Shown piece by piece: positions 44,338-54,721 of a stretch of 64,000 bases of DNA. The stretch comes from Pedobacter cryotolerans (GTDB lineage: Bacteria > Bacteroidota > Bacteroidia > Sphingobacteriales > Sphingobacteriaceae). A program made the translations under genes and the position numbers. The notes beneath the pieces were generated by a model, which was not told the origin of the DNA, searched no databases, and saw only the letters and a program-made list of their open reading frames with translations. The stretch lies in NCBI RefSeq assembly GCF_005116475.1, contig NZ_SWBO01000003.1, positions 310,001-374,000 of the forward strand, given 5' to 3'. Within the stretch, counting starts at the first letter, position 1, and every line of letters starts with the position of its first letter.

Positions 44338-46017
44338 TTACTTAATGATTTTTGGAACTCCGATAGTTTTATATGCACCATTACCACTCAAAATGGAATT
44401 TATTTGTGGCTGACTATCAAATAACTGTCTAGATTTTGAGATTTCTTGATCATATTGAAAAGAATGTTCAATTTTCCCTTTTTCAAACGCATAACGACTT
44501 ACAATTTGCGTTTCAAGCATTCTTTTTATTTCTTGTTTATGGTTACTTAAATCATTCTTTTTTGCATTTAGCAGTTTTGTAGACAAATCTTTTAGCTCTA
44601 CTTTTAAATCATCTGATTTGTTTTCCTTCTCAGCCTCTGCCTTTAATTGAGTTAATAATTTTTCGCTATTAGCAATATAGCTATAATCTTTATTGGCCAA
44701 GGTATTAACAAACTGTGCATAATCATTATCGCTCAACTGAAAATTTTTGGTGTTTTGCAAGTTAGGATGCGCTTTTTTGTAGGCATTTGCATAATCAAAA
44801 TAAAGGCTTTTGTTAACTAAAGAAATGGTAATTGGACTATACGTAACAGGCTCTACAAACACATCTGGATAAACCCCATTACCATTGTAAACTGTTCTTC
44901 CACCTTTGGTATTAAATGGCTTCATCAAAGAATCAGCAAATTTTTGGGCATCACCATCTTCGTTTTTGTGTGCATAATCCATCGCTTGTATGCATCGCCC
45001 AGATGGCGTAAAATATTTTGCTACAGTTACTTTAACTAAACTATTATAAGGCAAATTAAAAGTCTGTTGTACCAAACCCTTCCCATAACTACGCTGACCA
45101 ATTATAACCGCTCTGTCTAAATCTTGCAGCGCACCTGCTACAATTTCTGAGGCTGATGCTGAAGTTCCGTTGATGAGCACAACTAGTGGTGTTGAAGGCG
45201 CTATAGGTTGATTTAAGGTTTGATAAGAAATAGTTTTTTCTGGGTTACGACCTTTCTGTACTACAACTAAAACGCCTTTTTCTACAAATAAATTCACAAT
45301 TTTTACTGCCTCTTGTAAAATACCTCCGCCATTGCTTCTTAAATCAAGCACAATACCCTTCGGATTTTCTTTTACAATTGCCGCTAAAGCATCCTTAACT
45401 TCGTTACCCGAATTTTCTAAAAATTTATCGAGTTTAATGTAACCTATCTGTCCATCAAGAATTCCTGAGTAACTTACATTCGGTTGTTTAATCTCTTCAC
45501 GAACCAAAGATTTTTTGATTTCTTTAGAATCTCTTAGCAATACCATCGTTAAGGATGATCCTTTTGGCCCTCTCAACAATTGACTAATCTCACTTCTATC
45601 TTTACCCTTTATATCTATCTCGTTAATTTTCAAGATTTGATCGCCAGGCTTAATTTCTTGTTGATGTGCAGGATTGCCTTCGCTCACTTCATTTACAAAT
45701 AACTTCCCATCAATAAATAAAGTACCAGCGCCAATACCGCCGTATTGCGTGCTTACATACTTTAATTTGTAATCTTCTATTTCAGATTCTGGAATGTATT
45801 CGGTATAAGGATCTAAACCACCCAACATGGCATCAATGCTATTGCGCATTAATTCAGAAGGATTAGTTTCTTCAACATAGTTGATGTTGATTTCTTTGTA
45901 TAGAGAAGCGAAAATATCCAAGTTTTTAGAAACCTGAAATAAATCTTCGCGAAAAGAAAGGGTTAAAGTACCTAACCCAACAATAACCAATAAAACAATA
46001 ACCTTTAGCTTTTTCAT
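44338..46017 (-). CDS. S41-family C-terminal processing peptidase
   Basis: A 559-residue exported serine protease. An N-terminal hydrophobic segment is followed by a PDZ domain (LFVNEVSEGNPAHQQEIKPGDQILKINEIDI) and the S41 catalytic core: LVVLINGTSASASEIVAGALQD holds the nucleophile Ser and IIGQRSYGKGLVQQ the catalytic Lys. Family members trim or degrade periplasmic and outer-membrane proteins. It is a single gene, and the substrate is unknown. Confidence 0.94.
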   Translation of the reverse strand: MKKLKVIVLLVIVGLGTLTLSFREDLFQVSKNLDIFASLYKEININYVEETNPSELMRNSIDAMLGGLDPYTEYIPESEIEDYKLKYVSTQYGGIGAGTLFIDGKLFVNEVSEGNPAHQQEIKPGDQILKINEIDIKGKDRSEISQLLRGPKGSSLTMVLLRDSKEIKKSLVREEIKQPNVSYSGILDGQIGYIKLDKFLENSGNEVKDALAAIVKENPKGIVLDLRSNGGGILQEAVKIVNLFVEKGVLVVVQKGRNPEKTISYQTLNQPIAPSTPLVVLINGTSASASEIVAGALQDLDRAVIIGQRSYGKGLVQQTFNLPYNSLVKVTVAKYFTPSGRCIQAMDYAHKNEDGDAQKFADSLMKPFNTKGGRTVYNGNGVYPDVFVEPVTYSPITISLVNKSLYFDYANAYKKAHPNLQNTKNFQLSDNDYAQFVNTLANKDYSYIANSEKLLTQLKAEAEKENKSDDLKVELKDLSTKLLNAKKNDLSNHKQEIKRMLETQIVSRYAFEKGKIEHSFQYDQEISKSRQLFDSQPQINSILSGNGAYKTIGVPKIIK

Positions 46018-46073
46018 CTATCTACCTTAATTAGGGTAAACTTACAAAAAAAGCCAAACGATTAAAAGTACGA

Positions 46074-46289
46074 TTATAATCGATTGCCTTCTGGATCGGC
46101 TAATGCCTTTTTAATAGTAAATTCGATGTACTTCTCATCACGTTTTACCAAAGTCATTAATTGTTGTACCAACTGATCTTCTTGGCCTGGAGTAAAAGAA
46201 AGCTCAGCCTGAGTTAAATCACGGTATTTTCTTAAGAATTTAATTTTAACCCTTTCCCAGGTTTCAGGTGTAAGTGTAAAGCTTGCCAT
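46074..46289 (-). CDS. CsbD-like small stress protein
   Basis: A 71-residue hydrophilic, mostly helical protein. TPETWERVKIKFLRKYRDLTQAELSFTPGQEDQLVQQLM follows the CsbD pattern (W..vK.k....y..LT..dl....G.edqLvg). CsbD-type proteins are abundant under general stress, with no known activity. The C-terminal half diverges from the typical family. Confidence 0.65.
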   Translation of the reverse strand: MASFTLTPETWERVKIKFLRKYRDLTQAELSFTPGQEDQLVQQLMTLVKRDEKYIEFTIKKALADPEGNRL

Positions 46290-46329
46290 TGTATTGTTGT
46301 TTGCTACAAAAGTATAAAATTTTAGTAGA

Positions 46330-48960
46330 TTATTTGATAATGGTTAAACTTCCAGTTTGCATACCACAATCCGTTTTCAAATCAATCACATAATAATATA
46401 CTCCAGTTGGCAACAAACCGCCATTATAGAGCCCATTAAATGGTTTGGTATATCCTATAGAATAGTAAACCCTATTACCATCTCTACTAAAGATACTAAA
46501 TGCCCCTAAAGGATAATTTTGAACTCCTTTTATTTCCCAATAGTCGTTAATTCCATCCCCATTTGGAGAAATCGTATTTGGGAGTTGTAGCGATGAGGAA
46601 ATTAATTCGTTGAAGTCAATAGTCTGTCCAATTACAATACATCCATTTTTATCAGTAAGACTAAGTGTATATTTACCCTTTTGTACACCTGTGATATTTA
46701 ACATTGTAGAAACCGTATTTCCTACATCATCTTCCCATTTATAAGTATATGGTGCGCTAGATCCGTTGACTATTAACCCCGCTGTACTGATGGTTTTACC
46801 ATCGCAACTTATATATTGCCGAAATGAACTAAAGTCTAGCGTTGGGAGCTGTGAAGCCAAAATTTCAAACTCGCCGACCGTATTGGCACATCCATTATTT
46901 CCATAAGCAATTAACCCATATCTTCCTGCTGGTTGGTTCCTAAGGTTTTCAGCTGTGCTGATGATATTTCCTTTCGCATCAAACCATTCAAAGCGATCTG
47001 GTTTTTGGGTTTCATAGGCTGTTATATTGACACTTCCGTTGCTATTGCCACAAGTTTCTGGAATTATGTTTGTTACTGTGGCTTTGTAGGTAATGATGGT
47101 GTTGCCAATCACATAATTTGCAGAAACTACTTCGCAACTGCCTGTTCCAACTTTAAAATAATATACTCCTGCATTAACATTCAATAAATTATCGGCATTG
47201 CTAACTACTTGCCCTAGTGAATTATACCACGTTCTAGCTAAATTATTGGCTACAGTAATGTTTGTAATGCTGCCATTTGATAATCCACAAGAGCTATTGG
47301 TAATTACTTTTTGCAAATCGTTTATACCGTTATTTGCAGAGCTGATTGTAAATTTCTGAGATATTACATCACAAGCACCTTTCTGACCAGCCTTTAAGTA
47401 ATATATACCGAAACCAACTCCTGTTAACATTCTTGATGTACTAATCAATTGATCTGATGAATTATACCACTCGAAGATGCTGGCATCATAAACATCTACC
47501 GATATGCTTCCTGTACTTTCACCGCAAATTACACCAGTTATAACGGCGCTTTCATTTATGAGTAGTGGTTTAGAAAAAGTAGCTGTGGCGCCATCAGAAT
47601 TCGTACCCATACTGGTAACTTTACCGATTACAGGACCATTGTAAACCCAATTTCCATTTGCATCTGTTGGTAAAGTTGCAAACCATGTTTTACCCTCACA
47701 GTTTACACATTCATCTGTATAAAACAACTCAATTTTTGAATTAGGCAAATATTGCCCACTTACTAGATTTGGAGATATTGTTGATATTTTAGGTGGTATT
47801 AGTGATTTTCCTTCTGGCAAATCACTAAATGTAAGCGTACTACCTGTATTGCAATAAAAGCTGTTTTTTAATATTGATATTGGATAAGCAAACTCTAAAA
47901 AAACAGCAGTTAAATTGTAAGCGATCTTATTTCCATTTTCTATAACATTGCCTCCAATAGCTCCATTATTGCACAAATGGATATGTATACCTATCTTGTT
48001 GCCAAAAATTTCAGTACCCAATATCCCAGTTCCAACTGAATTTCCTTCTAACTTAAAACCACCATTTGCGAAATAAACATATATACCTTTAAGTTGTCCA
48101 GCTACTATATTGTTTTTAATTAAAGGAGCAGCGGACTCACCATTCACATAAATTCCGGTTGAAGCACTTGAAACAACCTGATCGCCATTTATATTTAAAC
48201 CTACTTTGTTATTGACCACATTAATCTGCTCTGCAGCTCCCGCAAGAGCGATACCAGCTCGGGTATTAGCACCAAGCAAATTACCCTCTAAAGGTGTACT
48301 GCCACCAATTGTACTATTATTTAAAAAACTGATGTCGATACCTGAATCATTTGGTTGAGCATTTATCCCATTTTCTCCCAAACCAAAAATATTTGATGAA
48401 ATTTTAATATTAACATTGTCTAACCTTGGGATTACGAAAGGAGCAAGTACACCAGCATAACTGTTGGAGAAACAGTTCGGCTTTAGTGGCTCACCAATTA
48501 CAATATCACGAGAATTGTATAAAAAGACACCAGCCTTTTTATCATCTACATCACCCAAAGGGTCTGCTTTAAAATTGCTAAAACTAAGTCCGTAAATTTC
48601 AATAAGACTTGCATTATCCAATCTTAAACCGTTAAAAAAACCTGAGCCAACCCTTATTATTGCAACTTTAATATTTGGGTTACCCAGCAAAGCTGAAGGT
48701 TGTGTAGTACCATCGATTACAATGTTTGAAGTTAAAATAGGAAGCTCTGTTGCTAATGAAATACTCACATCGGTTCTAGTAGTACCAGCAAGATTAAAAG
48801 TGATGAAATCTGTTGCTGTGATACCGTTTGCATTGGCGGCTAAAATTGCAGCACGTAAAGAACCTGTTCCTGAATCGGCATTAGAAGTTACTATGAAAGT
48901 TTCAGCTTTTAGTAACACTGAATGGAGTAGTAAACACAAAAAAACAACGAATCTTCTCAT
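46330..48960 (-). CDS. Large type IX-secreted protein with beta-helix and gliding C-terminal domain
   Basis: An 876-residue exported protein (signal MRRFVVFLCLLLHSVLLKAE). Residues about 20-380 are a right-handed beta-helix-type repeat region (SNIVIDG, NNVNIKISSNIFGLGENGI, INVVNNKVGLNINGD, KIGIHIHLCNNGAIGGNVIENG). Repeated Ig-like segments with Cys follow (CGNSNGSVNI, SCGLSNGSITN). The C-terminus LPNTISPNGDGINDYWEIKGVQNYP...GVYYYVIDLKTDCG is the gliding-motility-type CHU_C domain that targets proteins to the type IX secretion system. It is a surface or secreted protein, possibly an adhesin or glycan-active. Confidence 0.88.
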   Translation of the reverse strand: MRRFVVFLCLLLHSVLLKAETFIVTSNADSGTGSLRAAILAANANGITATDFITFNLAGTTRTDVSISLATELPILTSNIVIDGTTQPSALLGNPNIKVAIIRVGSGFFNGLRLDNASLIEIYGLSFSNFKADPLGDVDDKKAGVFLYNSRDIVIGEPLKPNCFSNSYAGVLAPFVIPRLDNVNIKISSNIFGLGENGINAQPNDSGIDISFLNNSTIGGSTPLEGNLLGANTRAGIALAGAAEQINVVNNKVGLNINGDQVVSSASTGIYVNGESAAPLIKNNIVAGQLKGIYVYFANGGFKLEGNSVGTGILGTEIFGNKIGIHIHLCNNGAIGGNVIENGNKIAYNLTAVFLEFAYPISILKNSFYCNTGSTLTFSDLPEGKSLIPPKISTISPNLVSGQYLPNSKIELFYTDECVNCEGKTWFATLPTDANGNWVYNGPVIGKVTSMGTNSDGATATFSKPLLINESAVITGVICGESTGSISVDVYDASIFEWYNSSDQLISTSRMLTGVGFGIYYLKAGQKGACDVISQKFTISSANNGINDLQKVITNSSCGLSNGSITNITVANNLARTWYNSLGQVVSNADNLLNVNAGVYYFKVGTGSCEVVSANYVIGNTIITYKATVTNIIPETCGNSNGSVNITAYETQKPDRFEWFDAKGNIISTAENLRNQPAGRYGLIAYGNNGCANTVGEFEILASQLPTLDFSSFRQYISCDGKTISTAGLIVNGSSAPYTYKWEDDVGNTVSTMLNITGVQKGKYTLSLTDKNGCIVIGQTIDFNELISSSLQLPNTISPNGDGINDYWEIKGVQNYPLGAFSIFSRDGNRVYYSIGYTKPFNGLYNGGLLPTGVYYYVIDLKTDCGMQTGSLTIIK

Positions 48961-48982
48961 TTCAAAAACTCAAGATACAAAA

Positions 48983-49010
48983 AAACCAAGCCAATTGCTC
49001 GACTTGGTTT
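48983..49010 (-). terminator. Terminator after the third susC/susD operon
   Basis: AAACCAAG (48983-48990) and CTTGGTTT (49003-49010) form an 8-bp stem, with T-rich sequence on both sides. It lies between the accessory lipoprotein's stop (49031) and the type IX-secreted gene. Confidence 0.7.
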
Positions 49011-49030
49011 TGTAAAAATGCATTTACCCT

Positions 49031-49819
49031 CTAGTAAAAAGTTGTGTAAAATCCTGCCGCTAAAGGAAAACTTGTATTACCTAAAATACCTCTATAATAA
49101 ATCGTATAGGCTCTACCTTTAGATAATGCGTATGTTGTTGTAGGAATAATAGCAACGCCTGTTGCAGCATTGTCAACACGAAATACATTAGACGGGGCAA
49201 TGCCACTACCTGGATTCGGGATTTCAGTAAAAGGAGAGGCTGTTCCGTAAGCTACATTAGAAGCTAATTTAACACCTGTAGAAATTCTTACAACATCTAA
49301 ATTTGGGCTCCCGTTATAAAGGTTTACAATACGAACAAAGACCTTCGAAGTATCTAAAGCAGGTTTAACATCTTCTAAAACAAATACAGATGGAATATTT
49401 TTCGTAGTGGTACTATAAACACCTGTAGTAAAAATGGTATAATATTTACCAGCACTAGCATTTATCGTTTGTTTAAGCACTTCCAGATTTGCATCTGCAG
49501 TTGCTGTTGGTATAATATTAGCACTTAAAACTTTTGAGCCAGGTGTAGTTACCGCATAGCCTAAATCTGGAAACAATCCATTGTAAGCATAACCTGTACT
49601 TGGTAAACCTGTTGTAGATTGGTTAGCCGAAAACTTGGCCCCATCCATAAAAAAGTTAAGTACTGGGCTACTCGGTGTTAAATTTAAAATTTTAATATAA
49701 GAATATTTTGGGTCGCCTACGGCAACCTTTTCATAATCTGTAGTTTCTACTAAGGTTCCTTTTTCACAGGCTGCAAAAAAACTTGCAAAAGCCAGAAGGA
49801 TATATGTTAATTTTTTCAT
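49031..49819 (-). CDS. DUF4397-domain lipoprotein of locus 3
   Basis: A 262-residue lipoprotein (LLAFASFFAACEKG). The two halves YSYIKILNLTPSSPVLNFFMDGAKFS and VFVRIVNLYNGSPNLDVVRISTGVKLASNVAYG are the paired repeats of DUF4397, a domain of unknown surface function common in Bacteroidota. It is encoded directly after susD, followed by a terminator. It probably belongs to the same uptake apparatus. Confidence 0.82.
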   Translation of the reverse strand: MKKLTYILLAFASFFAACEKGTLVETTDYEKVAVGDPKYSYIKILNLTPSSPVLNFFMDGAKFSANQSTTGLPSTGYAYNGLFPDLGYAVTTPGSKVLSANIIPTATADANLEVLKQTINASAGKYYTIFTTGVYSTTTKNIPSVFVLEDVKPALDTSKVFVRIVNLYNGSPNLDVVRISTGVKLASNVAYGTASPFTEIPNPGSGIAPSNVFRVDNAATGVAIIPTTTYALSKGRAYTIYYRGILGNTSFPLAAGFYTTFY

Positions 49820-49839
49820 TTTCTTTAATTTAATTAAGA

Positions 49840-51390
49840 TTAAGGCTCAGTAAACCACATTTTTTTGGTATGATAATCATCTTTATCAGCACCTATTGCA
49901 CGTATAGCCGCAACATTCCATATATACTCAGAGTTAAATCTTGGGCGATGACGCTGTGCTGGTTTTCCTGCATTATCTGCAGAAAATGTTGCTGGAAAAA
50001 CAAAAGATGGGAAATAAGGATTGTTACCTTTGGTATCGCCTACATTGTAATTGTATTTACGTAAATCACTCCATGTTTCTATAAAACCATAACCATACAA
50101 TGCCAAATATTTTTGCAGCATGATATCACTTAAGGTTAAAGTAGCTGCAGTTTGTCTAACCGAAGCACTGGTCATGTAAGCAGTTTTTGCGGCTGGTGTA
50201 ATCACCGTACCCAATGCACTTACAAAATCAATACTTGCAGAAATACCATTTTGATAAGCTGTTAAAGCTAAACCTGGATTACCATCCCTAAATGCTGCTT
50301 CAGCTTTAATGAATTGTAACTCAGCGTAAGTCATAATAGGGAAACCAGAATTATCTTTAAACAAGTATTTTCCTTGACCTATACCAGGATTTGCACCATC
50401 TAAGACTCCCCATAAGTTAGGAATTTTATTTAAACCTGCTGTTGTACCAGGATCTCCAGAATTTGGAAGAGTTCCTCTAAATACACCATCTGGAGACGCG
50501 GTTAGCATGTTTGCTCTACGTGGATCGATAACTGTACCAGCTGTACCAGTAAAATAAGTGCCATCTAATAAGCCTGCCATAATTCGGGTTTGGCGATACA
50601 ATTGCATATTTTGTCTTTGCGGACCAAAGAAGTTGGCATTCGCTGCAGTTGAACCAGCATTAGGCACAATAAAATTATCAGCATTGCTTGCTAAAGACTT
50701 GTCTACATACTCAATAACCTTATCAGGATCGTAACTCGCTTTATTAATTAAGTTATTGGCGTTTCTAGCTAATAAACCATAATTAAACTTAATCCATTTA
50801 GAGGCATCTCCATTGTAAGCCAAATCAAAACCTACCATTTTAGCTGGCGTTCCGACACCATCTGTACGGCTAAAGTTTGCAATAGATTCATTTGCTAATC
50901 TTACTACTTCAGCATACACATCTGATTGCGGATCATAATCGAAAACAAAACGATTTGGCTCGTAGGCTTGTTTTAAAATAATTTCACCATGATAATCTGT
51001 AGTAATTTGCCAGCCCCAAGCTTTTAAAGCCTGTGCCATACCAACATAATTATACTCTTGTCTTTCTTGGCTATCACTAATGATTAAGTTTAGATTAGCC
51101 CCTAAACCGTAATAATTGGTTCTCCAAATTTCACCTAATGCATCGCTGTTTCTAAGCCAGCCATGGTTTTCACCAACGTTTACTGCACCGCCAAAATACT
51201 GTATTGTACCTCCAATATATCTGGCATCAAATTGTATGCCTCGTTCCATTTGTGCAAACAAAGGCGGAGTTAATGTTTTGCTCTCTGGGTCTTGTGGCGT
51301 AGCCGGATCCGAATTTATATCGAAATACTTTTTACATCCAGAAAATGTAATTGCTAATGCAAATAATACTATATATATCTTTTTCATCAT
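49840..51390 (-). CDS. SusD-like lipoprotein (SusD-like_2 type, locus 3)
   Basis: A 516-residue outer-membrane lipoprotein (signal MMKKIYIVLFALAITFSGC). It is of the shorter SusD-like type: WRTNYYGLGANLNLIISDSQERQEYNYVGMAQALKAWGW and PIMTYAELQFIKAEAAFRDGNPG are diagnostic. The frame is open further upstream but would overlap the SusC stop; the chosen start lies seven bases after it. It is partner to the SusC of locus 3. Confidence 0.92.
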   Translation of the reverse strand: MMKKIYIVLFALAITFSGCKKYFDINSDPATPQDPESKTLTPPLFAQMERGIQFDARYIGGTIQYFGGAVNVGENHGWLRNSDALGEIWRTNYYGLGANLNLIISDSQERQEYNYVGMAQALKAWGWQITTDYHGEIILKQAYEPNRFVFDYDPQSDVYAEVVRLANESIANFSRTDGVGTPAKMVGFDLAYNGDASKWIKFNYGLLARNANNLINKASYDPDKVIEYVDKSLASNADNFIVPNAGSTAANANFFGPQRQNMQLYRQTRIMAGLLDGTYFTGTAGTVIDPRRANMLTASPDGVFRGTLPNSGDPGTTAGLNKIPNLWGVLDGANPGIGQGKYLFKDNSGFPIMTYAELQFIKAEAAFRDGNPGLALTAYQNGISASIDFVSALGTVITPAAKTAYMTSASVRQTAATLTLSDIMLQKYLALYGYGFIETWSDLRKYNYNVGDTKGNNPYFPSFVFPATFSADNAGKPAQRHRPRFNSEYIWNVAAIRAIGADKDDYHTKKMWFTEP

Positions 51391-51397
51391 CTTTAAA

Positions 51398-54300
51398 TTA
51401 AAATGCAACATTTATACCAAATGCATAAGTTCTTGGCAAACCAAATGATCCAAAATCAATACCAGAACCACCTGTACCACCAGAAGCAGCACTTAAACCA
51501 TTCACTGATGGATCTACACCTTTATAGTTAGTTAATAACAATAAATCTGTACCAGTTGCAAAAATACTTGCCGATTTAAACACTTTGCTATTGGCAAAAA
51601 CCGTTTTAGGTAAATTATACCTTACCGTAACATCTTTTAACCTTACCCAATTGATGTCTTTTTCAATAAAATCTCTTGGATTAAGGAATGTTGAATAATA
51701 AGAAGTTGTAATATAAGGAATTACCACAATGTTGTTAGGTGTTGGGTTAGCACTATTCTCTAAACCATCTCTCATTACACCTGTAATAATTCTTGGCTCT
51801 TCTCTATCTAAGGTTAGCGTAGACATACCACGAGCATATAAGTATGCTTCTGTTGCATTGTAAATATCACCACCTTTACGAATATCTAATAAGAAACTTA
51901 AACTAAAGTTTTTGTAATTGAAACTATTGTTAATACCTAAACCAAAATCTGGAGCAGCATCTCCAAGTGGATTAAAGTTGGTATCGACAACTGGCATACC
52001 ATTAACTGGGTTAATTAATAGATCACCCTTATTGTTTCTTAAATAATCATTTCCGCCAAGCGCAGACACAGAACTACCCACGAAATACTGCTTTCTAACA
52101 TTACCTGCTAACCAACTATCAGATAAATAAAAAGTTTCCTGTCCACCTGGTAATGAAATTAATTCTCCACGTGCTCTAGTTAAATTTGCTGTAATCGTCC
52201 AAGAAAAATCTTTCTTTAATATTGGTGTACCTTTAACTGTTAGCTCAAAGCCTCTGTTTTTAATTAAACCACTATTAATGTAAGCCAAAATTGCGCCTGT
52301 TGCATAACTTAAACGAGGCGCTGTAATTTGGCCATCACTTTCAATAAAGTAATATGAAAAATTGGCTGATAACCTGTTTTTCAAGAAGGCTAAATCCATA
52401 CCAAATTCTGATGTTGTAGTAAATTCTGCTGCCAAATCTGGGTTACCTAAAGTAACATCAGTTGCAAAACCACCACCAGTGGTTGTTTGTGCAATTAACC
52501 TTGTTTTTTTAACATAAGCTTGGCGGGCATCTTTACCTCCTTGACCCCAAGACGCTCTAAACTTACCTTCAGATAACCAATTCATTTTTTTGAATACAGG
52601 TAATTCTGAAAACACAAAACTTAGGGATGTTGCAGGATAAAAGAAGCCAACATTACCCGGACTTAATGTTGAAGAATAATCTTGACGACCAATGAAAGAT
52701 AAATACAACATGTCATCATATCCTAACAATGCCTGAGCAAATACGCCCATTTTTCTTTTGTAAATATCAGTATATTGAACTCTTTGAGTAGTAGGATCAG
52801 TATTATTTAAACTGAAAAATCCAGATTGATAAAATCTACTTCCGAACTGTGCAGTTGTTTGATCTCTATCATCATTAATGTCATAACCTAGATTTACATT
52901 TGCAGAAAATTTACCGTAAGTTTTTTTGGCACTTGCAACAAAACTACCATTGTACAAAACCTTACTATTTGAGAAAGTATTCATACCTCCACCGGTATAT
53001 GAACCAGCAATGTTTGCTCCGTAAGCTTCAGGATGATAGCCGCTTAAACCTTGTAAGGTATACACATCTAAACCAGCACGCATGATAAAACTTAACCAAT
53101 TGGTTGGTTTGTAATCTAAACCGTAATTACCAGTAACACGAGATACTTGGTCATTATTGGGATTGTTCTCCATTGCCCAAAGTGGATTATCCAATTCTGC
53201 ACCCAATAAACCAGTAATAGTTCTTCTGTTTCCTGTGGCTGTATACCTATTTCTAATGTCATCTACAACTGGCCACGTTAAAACACTTAACATGGGGCTA
53301 CTTGCACCCTTAAATGTTTTATTAGTTTTGGTTGAGTTAAAATTAAATGATGCTTGCATTGAGAGTTTTGGGCTTATCCTCGATACACCAGATAATCTAG
53401 CTTCAATTTTGTTATAATCTGTACCATCTATTACACCTGTTTGATCTGTATAACCGACACTTGCTCTAACAGAAAGCGCTTCTGTACCACCAGAAACAGC
53501 AGCGTTATGTCTTTGTGTAAAACCTGTTTGATAAAAAGACCCTAGATTATCATAACGTTGCAGTCTCTCCGGATATCTAGCACCAAAAAATGTTCTTGTA
53601 CGAATTTCTTCATCAAAAATACCTCCAGCACCACCGCCGTAAACAGTTTGTACATCTGGAAAACGATAAGCTTTATCAAATCTAAAAACGTTATTATAAG
53701 TAACCGATGCAGTACCTGCCTTAGCTTTTTTAGTAGTAATTACTACAGCACCAGAAGCGCCTTGAGTACCATACAAAGCTGATGCCTCAGGGCCTTTTAA
53801 GATGGTAATGGTTTCAATCTCATCCGGATTAATATCCATACCTCTGTTACCATAATCGTTTTGGCGATTAAAAGTTCCTTGCCCAACCAAGTTATACTCA
53901 CTAAAAGTATTATTTGCCACTGGCAAACCATCAATTACAAATAGCGGCTGATTATCTCCATCTAAAGAAACCGCTCCACGAATGATAATTGAAGAAGATG
54001 CTCCAGGTGTACCGTTTGTAGGCGTGATAGTTACACCTGCAACACGACCCTGTAAACCATTAATGAAATTTTCCCTTTGAGTTGAAGCTACTTCCGCACC
54101 GCTAATTGATTGCGCATCGTAACCTAATGACCTTTTGGTTCGTTCAATACCTTGAGCCGTAACAACAACTTCATTTAAAGCCTTTGAATCTGGATTTAGG
54201 ATGATATTTATTGTACCCCCAGATGCAGTAACCGTTTGCTCTCTTGTAGACAAACCTAAGTAAATGAATTGAAGCACATCACCAGGATTTGCTTTGATTG

Positions 54301-54484
54301 TATAAATACCCGCGGTACTTGTTTGCACTGCAGTATTTGTACCTTTAATTTTTACAGAAGCACCTGGAATGGGCAATCCATCTTCTGAGGAAGTAATTTT
54401 ACCAGTTACCGTAACTTGTTGAGCCATAACTTGCATAGCCAACAGAAACGTGCCCAAAAACAGCATGAGTAGTTTTTTTTTCAT
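51398..54484 (-). CDS. SusC/RagA-family TonB-linked channel (locus 3)
   Basis: A 1028-residue receptor with a signal peptide (MKKKLLMLFLGTFLLAMQVMAQ), a carboxypeptidase-like domain (GKITSSEDGLPIPGASVKIKG), a plug (VVTAQGIERTKRSLGYDAQSI, NQPLFVIDGLPVANN, IETITILKGPEASALYGTQGASG) and a barrel. The frame continues 21 codons upstream, but MKKKLL gives the signal peptide. No STN domain is present. It is the first gene of the operon. Confidence 0.95.
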   Translation of the reverse strand: MKKKLLMLFLGTFLLAMQVMAQQVTVTGKITSSEDGLPIPGASVKIKGTNTAVQTSTAGIYTIKANPGDVLQFIYLGLSTREQTVTASGGTINIILNPDSKALNEVVVTAQGIERTKRSLGYDAQSISGAEVASTQRENFINGLQGRVAGVTITPTNGTPGASSSIIIRGAVSLDGDNQPLFVIDGLPVANNTFSEYNLVGQGTFNRQNDYGNRGMDINPDEIETITILKGPEASALYGTQGASGAVVITTKKAKAGTASVTYNNVFRFDKAYRFPDVQTVYGGGAGGIFDEEIRTRTFFGARYPERLQRYDNLGSFYQTGFTQRHNAAVSGGTEALSVRASVGYTDQTGVIDGTDYNKIEARLSGVSRISPKLSMQASFNFNSTKTNKTFKGASSPMLSVLTWPVVDDIRNRYTATGNRRTITGLLGAELDNPLWAMENNPNNDQVSRVTGNYGLDYKPTNWLSFIMRAGLDVYTLQGLSGYHPEAYGANIAGSYTGGGMNTFSNSKVLYNGSFVASAKKTYGKFSANVNLGYDINDDRDQTTAQFGSRFYQSGFFSLNNTDPTTQRVQYTDIYKRKMGVFAQALLGYDDMLYLSFIGRQDYSSTLSPGNVGFFYPATSLSFVFSELPVFKKMNWLSEGKFRASWGQGGKDARQAYVKKTRLIAQTTTGGGFATDVTLGNPDLAAEFTTTSEFGMDLAFLKNRLSANFSYYFIESDGQITAPRLSYATGAILAYINSGLIKNRGFELTVKGTPILKKDFSWTITANLTRARGELISLPGGQETFYLSDSWLAGNVRKQYFVGSSVSALGGNDYLRNNKGDLLINPVNGMPVVDTNFNPLGDAAPDFGLGINNSFNYKNFSLSFLLDIRKGGDIYNATEAYLYARGMSTLTLDREEPRIITGVMRDGLENSANPTPNNIVVIPYITTSYYSTFLNPRDFIEKDINWVRLKDVTVRYNLPKTVFANSKVFKSASIFATGTDLLLLTNYKGVDPSVNGLSAASGGTGGSGIDFGSFGLPRTYAFGINVAF

Positions 54485-54721
54485 AAACGTGAATTTGGTT
54501 AATAATTTAAGTTTTGTTTTGTTAGTATTATAGTTGCTATTAAACACGCACTAATACGCAAAATAACATTTGTTAAGTAAATATCATAAATGTTTTTCAC
54601 TAAAAAAAGAAATTAACAAACTATTTATATAAACATTCGCCAATATTAGTTGCAAAAAGCCGCATAAACCCGCATTATATTTTAAATTTCATTATATTAG
54701 CATTCCATTTAGCTATATCTT